DNA of 64,000 nt from the NCBI GenBank assembly GCA_002328835.1, contig DCWN01000043.1, positions 107,915-171,914 of the forward strand, read 5' to 3'. The notes under the pieces are model-generated. The model made no database searches, was not told where the DNA came from, and was given only the letters and a program-made list of their open reading frames with translations. Of this stretch, positions 60,710 through 64,000 are shown piece after piece. The translations under genes were made by a program, and so were the position numbers. Source of the DNA: Acidobacteria bacterium UBA2161. GTDB taxonomy: Bacteria; Acidobacteriota; Vicinamibacteria; Vicinamibacterales; UBA823. Every line of letters starts with the position of its first letter. Position 1 is the first letter of the stretch.

Positions 60710-61983
60710 TGGCGCATCTGGGTGTCCTCGCCACGCTCGCCTTCAGGAATCTGCGTCGGCAACTGCGCCGGACGATTCTGACCGCGTCGGCGATGATCAT
60801 CGGCGGCGGGACGCTGATGTTCTCGCTCTCGCTGGGCGACGGCACCCACGAGGAGTGGATCGATTCCGGCGTCAGGATGGGCAGCGGGCACGTGACGATC
60901 GAGCACCCGCGTTTTCGATCCGGTCGGAAACTCGAGGATCGGCTGCCGGCCGCGGCTCGTGACGCGGCGGAAGCGGTGCTCCGGTCGCCGGTGGTTGCCG
61001 AGCAGGTAACGATCGCGTCCGCGAAGCTCACCGTCACCGGCATGGCCAGCTCGGCGGCCGGTGCGCGGCCCGCCCAGATCATGGCGGTCGACCCGGTCAC
61101 CGAGGCCGCGTTCGGCACGATCGACGATCAGACGGTCGAGGGCCGCTACCTCGAGCCCGACGACCGTCTGGCGGCCTATGTCGGGGTGACGCTGGCCGAG
61201 GCGCTCGGCCTCCGGCTCGACTCGCGCCTGGTCCTGACCGCGCAGGACGCCCAGAAGGAGATCGCCGGTCAGCTCGTGCGCGTGGTCGGCATCTACCGCA
61301 GCGGCGTCCCCGAGATCGATCAGTCGTTGATCCATATGCCGCTCACCACGGCGGGCGAATGGCTCGGGTCGGGCGAGGACGTGACCAACATCGGGATCCT
61401 GGTTGCCGACAGCGCCGCGGTGTCCGGCCTCGTGCGGACGCTCAGGACCGAACTGCGGGAGCCGATCGCCGAGGGCGACGCGGCGGTGATCGGCTGGCGC
61501 GAGGCGATGCCCGAACTCGCCGCCGCGGTGGCGATCGACGATTTCGGTAACTACCTCGTCTACGGAATCCTGTTCGTCATCATCGGGTTCGGCATCGTCA
61601 ACACCGTGCTGATGTCGGTCATGCACCGGCACCGCGAGTTCGGCGTCCTCCAGGCGCTCGGTCTGACCCCGGGACAGACCGGCGCGGTCGTGCTGTTCGA
61701 AGGGCTGTCGCTGACCGCGGTGAGCGCCGTCGTCGGTATCGCGCTCGGGGCGTTTCTGACCTGGTACTTCTTCGGCGACGGGCTCGATTTTTCCGGGATG
61801 ATGGACGAGGAGATGACCTTCTCCGGCGTGGTGATCGACCCGGTCATCATTCCACTCTTCCGGCCGAGCCGGTTCGCCCAGTCGATCACGTTCATCCTGT
61901 TCGTCGGCACGGTCGCCTCGATCTACCCGGCCATCCGCGCGGCCCGGATCGACGTGACCGAATCGATGAAGTTCGATCGGTAG
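60709..61983 (+). CDS. FtsX/MacB/LolCE-type ABC transporter permease, second subunit
   Basis: 424 residues with the same 1+3 helix layout as its neighbour (NLRRQLRRTILTASAMIIGGG at the N-terminus; VNTVLMSVMHRHREFGVLQALG; C-terminal YPAIRAARIDVTESMKF). The two permeases are clearly paralogous. The ATG at 60709 shares a base with the preceding stop. The ATPase gene follows after 11 bases. Confidence 0.9.
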   Translation: MAHLGVLATLAFRNLRRQLRRTILTASAMIIGGGTLMFSLSLGDGTHEEWIDSGVRMGSGHVTIEHPRFRSGRKLEDRLPAAARDAAEAVLRSPVVAEQVTIASAKLTVTGMASSAAGARPAQIMAVDPVTEAAFGTIDDQTVEGRYLEPDDRLAAYVGVTLAEALGLRLDSRLVLTAQDAQKEIAGQLVRVVGIYRSGVPEIDQSLIHMPLTTAGEWLGSGEDVTNIGILVADSAAVSGLVRTLRTELREPIAEGDAAVIGWREAMPELAAAVAIDDFGNYLVYGILFVIIGFGIVNTVLMSVMHRHREFGVLQALGLTPGQTGAVVLFEGLSLTAVSAVVGIALGAFLTWYFFGDGLDFSGMMDEEMTFSGVVIDPVIIPLFRPSRFAQSITFILFVGTVASIYPAIRAARIDVTESMKFDR

Positions 61984-61994
61984 CGCAGCGCATC

Positions 61995-62696
61995 ATGACC
62001 GACCCGACCTCACCCGCCGTTCGCACCGAGCACGTCTGGAAGACCTTCCACCAAGAGGCCGAGGAGATTCACGCGGTCCACGACGTGACGATCGAGATCG
62101 CGCGTGGCGAGTTCACCGCACTGGCCGGTCCCTCGGGCTCTGGCAAGACGACGCTCCTGAATGTCATCGGCGGATTGACCCGCCCGAGTAAGGGTCGGGT
62201 CTGGGTGGCGGGCCGCGACCTGACCGAGATGTCGAACCCCGAACTGGCGCGGCTCCGGCTGGAGCAGGTCGGCTTCGTCTTCCAGGCCTACAATCTGCTG
62301 CCAGTCCTGACGGCGATGGAGAACGCGGAGTTTCCGATGCTGCTCCAGGGCATCGACGCCGACGAACGCGCCGCGCGCGTCGGCGAGCTGTTCAAGCGGA
62401 TCGGCCTCGACGGCATGGAAGGCCGCCGTCCCGGGAAGCTGTCGGGTGGGCAGCAGCAGCGGGTCGCCGTCGTCCGTTCGGTCGCGAGCAAGCCGGCGCT
62501 CGTCCTGGCCGACGAGCCGACGGCGAACCTCGACTCGGCTGCGAGCGACGCCTTGCTCGACGTCATGCGCGAGCTGAACGAGGACCTCGGCGTCACGTTC
62601 GTTTTCGCGACGCACGACACCCGGGTGATGGAGCGCTGCCGACGCCTGGTGCGGATGGTCGACGGTGCGATCGAGTCGGACAAGGTCCGATCTTGA
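61995..62696 (+). CDS. ABC transporter ATP-binding protein (LolD/MacB type)
   Basis: 233 residues. Walker A GPSGSGKTT with Lys at about 51, signature LSGGQQQRVAVVRS, Walker B LVLADEPTANLDS and the switch His in FATHDTRVME. The family powers two-permease complexes that extrude substrate or lipoproteins from the inner membrane. The last codon overlaps the TTG start of the barrel protein gene (TTGA). Confidence 0.95.
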   Translation: MTDPTSPAVRTEHVWKTFHQEAEEIHAVHDVTIEIARGEFTALAGPSGSGKTTLLNVIGGLTRPSKGRVWVAGRDLTEMSNPELARLRLEQVGFVFQAYNLLPVLTAMENAEFPMLLQGIDADERAARVGELFKRIGLDGMEGRRPGKLSGGQQQRVAVVRSVASKPALVLADEPTANLDSAASDALLDVMRELNEDLGVTFVFATHDTRVMERCRRLVRMVDGAIESDKVRS

Positions 62697-63937
62697 GCAG
62701 ATCGACGCTCGCCGCTCTCGCGTGTCAGTTCGCCTTCGCCGTCGGTGTCGCTTCTCCTGCCTTCGCGCAGTTTGACTGGCCCAGCGGCTACCTTCAGACC
62801 GTTCCGCTCGTCACCGGCCCCACGGCGCTGCCCGAGAGCGAGAGCACGGCCAGCGACTTCAACCGGTTTCGGCTGACGGTCGAGCCCGACTGGGATTCGC
62901 TGGCCGTCGAGGCGGCCTACGAGCACACGGCGACCATCCGGACGCGAGCCACCCTCGGGAGCGGGATCGGCGCCGTTCCCAGCGGCGGTGAATGGATGAA
63001 GCTCCAGTGGGCTATCACCGACGAGGAACATGCCCTCTGGCAGCATCGCTTCGACCGGCTGAATCTGAGCTGGCGGCCGACACGTGCCGTCCAGCTCACG
63101 GCGGGCCGGCAGGCCGTCTCGTGGGGCACGACGCTCTTTCTGACACCGGGCGATCCGTTCCTGCCGTTCAGCCCGTCCGATCCGTTCCGGCAGTTCAGGG
63201 CCGGGGTCGACGCCGCCCGACTGCGGATCTATCCGAGCCCATTGAGCGAGATCGATGTCGTCGTCCGCGCGACCCGGAACGAGTTCGTCGACGACGTGAT
63301 GCCGGCCGCCGTCGGCCGCTTGCCGACGACGTCCGAGGTGGAAGAAGTGACGGCGCTGGCGCGTGGCCTGACGACGATCGCCAACTGGGAGCTGTCGGGC
63401 TGGGGCGGCACACTCTACGGCGACGCGGTGGGCGCGTTCGGCGCGGCCGGGTCGATCGGCGCCTGGGCGATTCGCGGGGAGGCGGTCGTGCGCGAACTCG
63501 ACGATGCCGTCGTCTTTCGAGGCAGTCTGGGCGTCGATCGCCAGGTGCAAGTCGGCGGACGCGACCTGTTCCTCCTCGCCGAGTATCAGCACGACGGGCT
63601 GGCTGCGTCCGATTCCGACGACTACCAGGCGCTGCTCGTCTCGGCGCCGTTTCTGCGCGGCGAGCTCCAAGTACTTGGCCGGGACGAGACGGTGCTGCAG
63701 GGCTCGTATCAGCTGCACCCGCTCTGGAGCCTCAGCGGCCTCTGGATCTTCAACGCGCACGACCAGAGCTCGCTCGTCTCGCCGAGCTTCGCCTACTCGG
63801 TCAGCAACGAGGCGAGCCTCAACGCCGGACTGTTCTTCGGCTTCGGTGACGATGAATCGACGCTGGTGCGGTCGCTACCCTCGGAGTACGGCCTGACCGG
63901 CGTGACCGGTTTCGTCTCGTTGAGCTGGTACTTCTAG
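62693..63937 (+). CDS. Outer-membrane beta-barrel-like protein, partner of the ABC system
   Basis: 414 residues from a TTG start at 62693 that overlaps the ATPase stop. A signal peptide (ending SPAFAQF) is followed by alternating amphipathic strands (RFRLTVEPDWDSLAVEAAY, RAVQLTAGRQAVSWGTTLF) and a C-terminal aromatic ending LSWYF, typical for outer-membrane barrels. It resembles alginate-export or porin-like barrels. Its place in the operon suggests it is the outer-membrane exit or acceptor of the LolA/ABC system. Confidence 0.8.
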   Translation: MSRSTLAALACQFAFAVGVASPAFAQFDWPSGYLQTVPLVTGPTALPESESTASDFNRFRLTVEPDWDSLAVEAAYEHTATIRTRATLGSGIGAVPSGGEWMKLQWAITDEEHALWQHRFDRLNLSWRPTRAVQLTAGRQAVSWGTTLFLTPGDPFLPFSPSDPFRQFRAGVDAARLRIYPSPLSEIDVVVRATRNEFVDDVMPAAVGRLPTTSEVEEVTALARGLTTIANWELSGWGGTLYGDAVGAFGAAGSIGAWAIRGEAVVRELDDAVVFRGSLGVDRQVQVGGRDLFLLAEYQHDGLAASDSDDYQALLVSAPFLRGELQVLGRDETVLQGSYQLHPLWSLSGLWIFNAHDQSSLVSPSFAYSVSNEASLNAGLFFGFGDDESTLVRSLPSEYGLTGVTGFVSLSWYF

Positions 63938-64000
63938 CTCGGAAGCCTCCAGAGGGCTGTCGGGGTACACTTTCCTCGGCTCTACGGGGTCAAACGAATG
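63938..64000 (+). other. Short intergenic end of the window
   Basis: A TACACT box at about 63966 and an ATG at 63998, at the very edge, may mark the next promoter and gene. Nothing more can be seen. Confidence 0.25.

Noticed and set aside
1..64000. UGA reassigned to tryptophan in this genome
   Set aside because: TGA is used as the normal stop in many genes here, including ATGA overlaps, and Trp is encoded by TGG. Only three TGA codons look internal.
1..64000. CRISPR arrays, insertion sequences, prophage genes
   Set aside because: No regularly spaced direct repeats, transposase/integrase motifs or phage structural genes were seen on either strand.

Overview
The window is one contiguous stretch of a GC-rich (roughly two-thirds G+C), gene-dense bacterial chromosome. 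I see no insertion sequence, prophage or CRISPR array. Gene content suggests an Acidobacteriota genome, probably class Vicinamibacteria: an Oar-like TonB-dependent receptor with an N-terminal carboxypeptidase-regulatory-like domain, a sulfatase-like/TPR protein, DUF1684 and DUF3179 proteins, PD40 propellers, many ATGA/TGATG-overlapped operons, and a heme A / cytochrome oxidase assembly cluster. The assignment is inference from gene style, not from a marker gene.

Layout. 1-4.3 kb: a response-regulator fragment (minus strand, cut by the window edge), then a 2-oxoacid dehydrogenase operon (E1alpha, E1beta, E2) with lipB. 4.4-9.6 kb: an ECF sigma factor whose C-terminal tail is made by a dispersed palindromic repeat, a malate/lactate-dehydrogenase-like protein, an SDR, a kinase-like membrane protein with degraded catalytic motifs, a threonine dehydratase and a metallo-beta-lactamase (MBL) fold hydrolase. 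9.7-12.9 kb: FHA protein and a three-gene pntAA-pntAB-pntB transhydrogenase operon. 13-20.9 kb: housekeeping genes (alpha/beta hydrolase, ygfZ-like, mutY plus a MutT-like Nudix gene, cobalamin adenosyltransferase, thiI, Nudix, peptide deformylase). 21-27.8 kb: a tandem ThyX-like protein, then thioesterase, a two-selenocysteine glutaredoxin-like protein and an MBL protein in one operon, then rhodanese, M20 peptidase, an Asp-rich repeat lipoprotein and a HAD phosphatase. 27.9-36.8 kb (minus strand): a fatty-acid beta-oxidation operon headed by a TetR/FadR-like regulator sitting on a perfect palindromic operator. 37-45.7 kb: TonB receptor with an in-frame UGA, sulfatase/TPR protein, TPR protein, and a beta-lactamase-NamZ fusion. 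45.8-52 kb: a frameshifted diguanylate cyclase, DUF420-ctaB-ctaA, a cupredoxin-like lipoprotein and an M23 peptidase. 52.1-57.5 kb: tRNA-Glu, DoxX, a RelE/ParE remnant, the RIC/ScdA iron-sulfur repair protein, a frameshifted PAS-like gene, a PD40 protein, a DUF3179 selenoprotein and an alpha/beta hydrolase. 57.6-63.9 kb: an MBL lipoprotein and a LolA/FtsX-permease/ATPase/outer-membrane-barrel operon that looks like a complete envelope trafficking system.

The most interesting signal is selenocysteine. Two genes that a standard caller would truncate or miss are continuous if UGA is read as Sec, and each has a Cys-to-Sec logic and a short hairpin after the UGA: the 75-residue UXX-star glutaredoxin-like protein (two UGA codons, 23108-23335) and a DUF3179 protein with U-x-x-C in place of C-x-x-C (55608-56717). 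A third in-frame UGA lies in the TonB-dependent receptor (37246-37248), where the case for Sec is weaker. No selA, selB, selC or selD gene is in the window.

A second recurrent feature is TATAAT boxes directly in front of start codons with almost no room for a leader. No gene-free stretch exceeds 300 bases.
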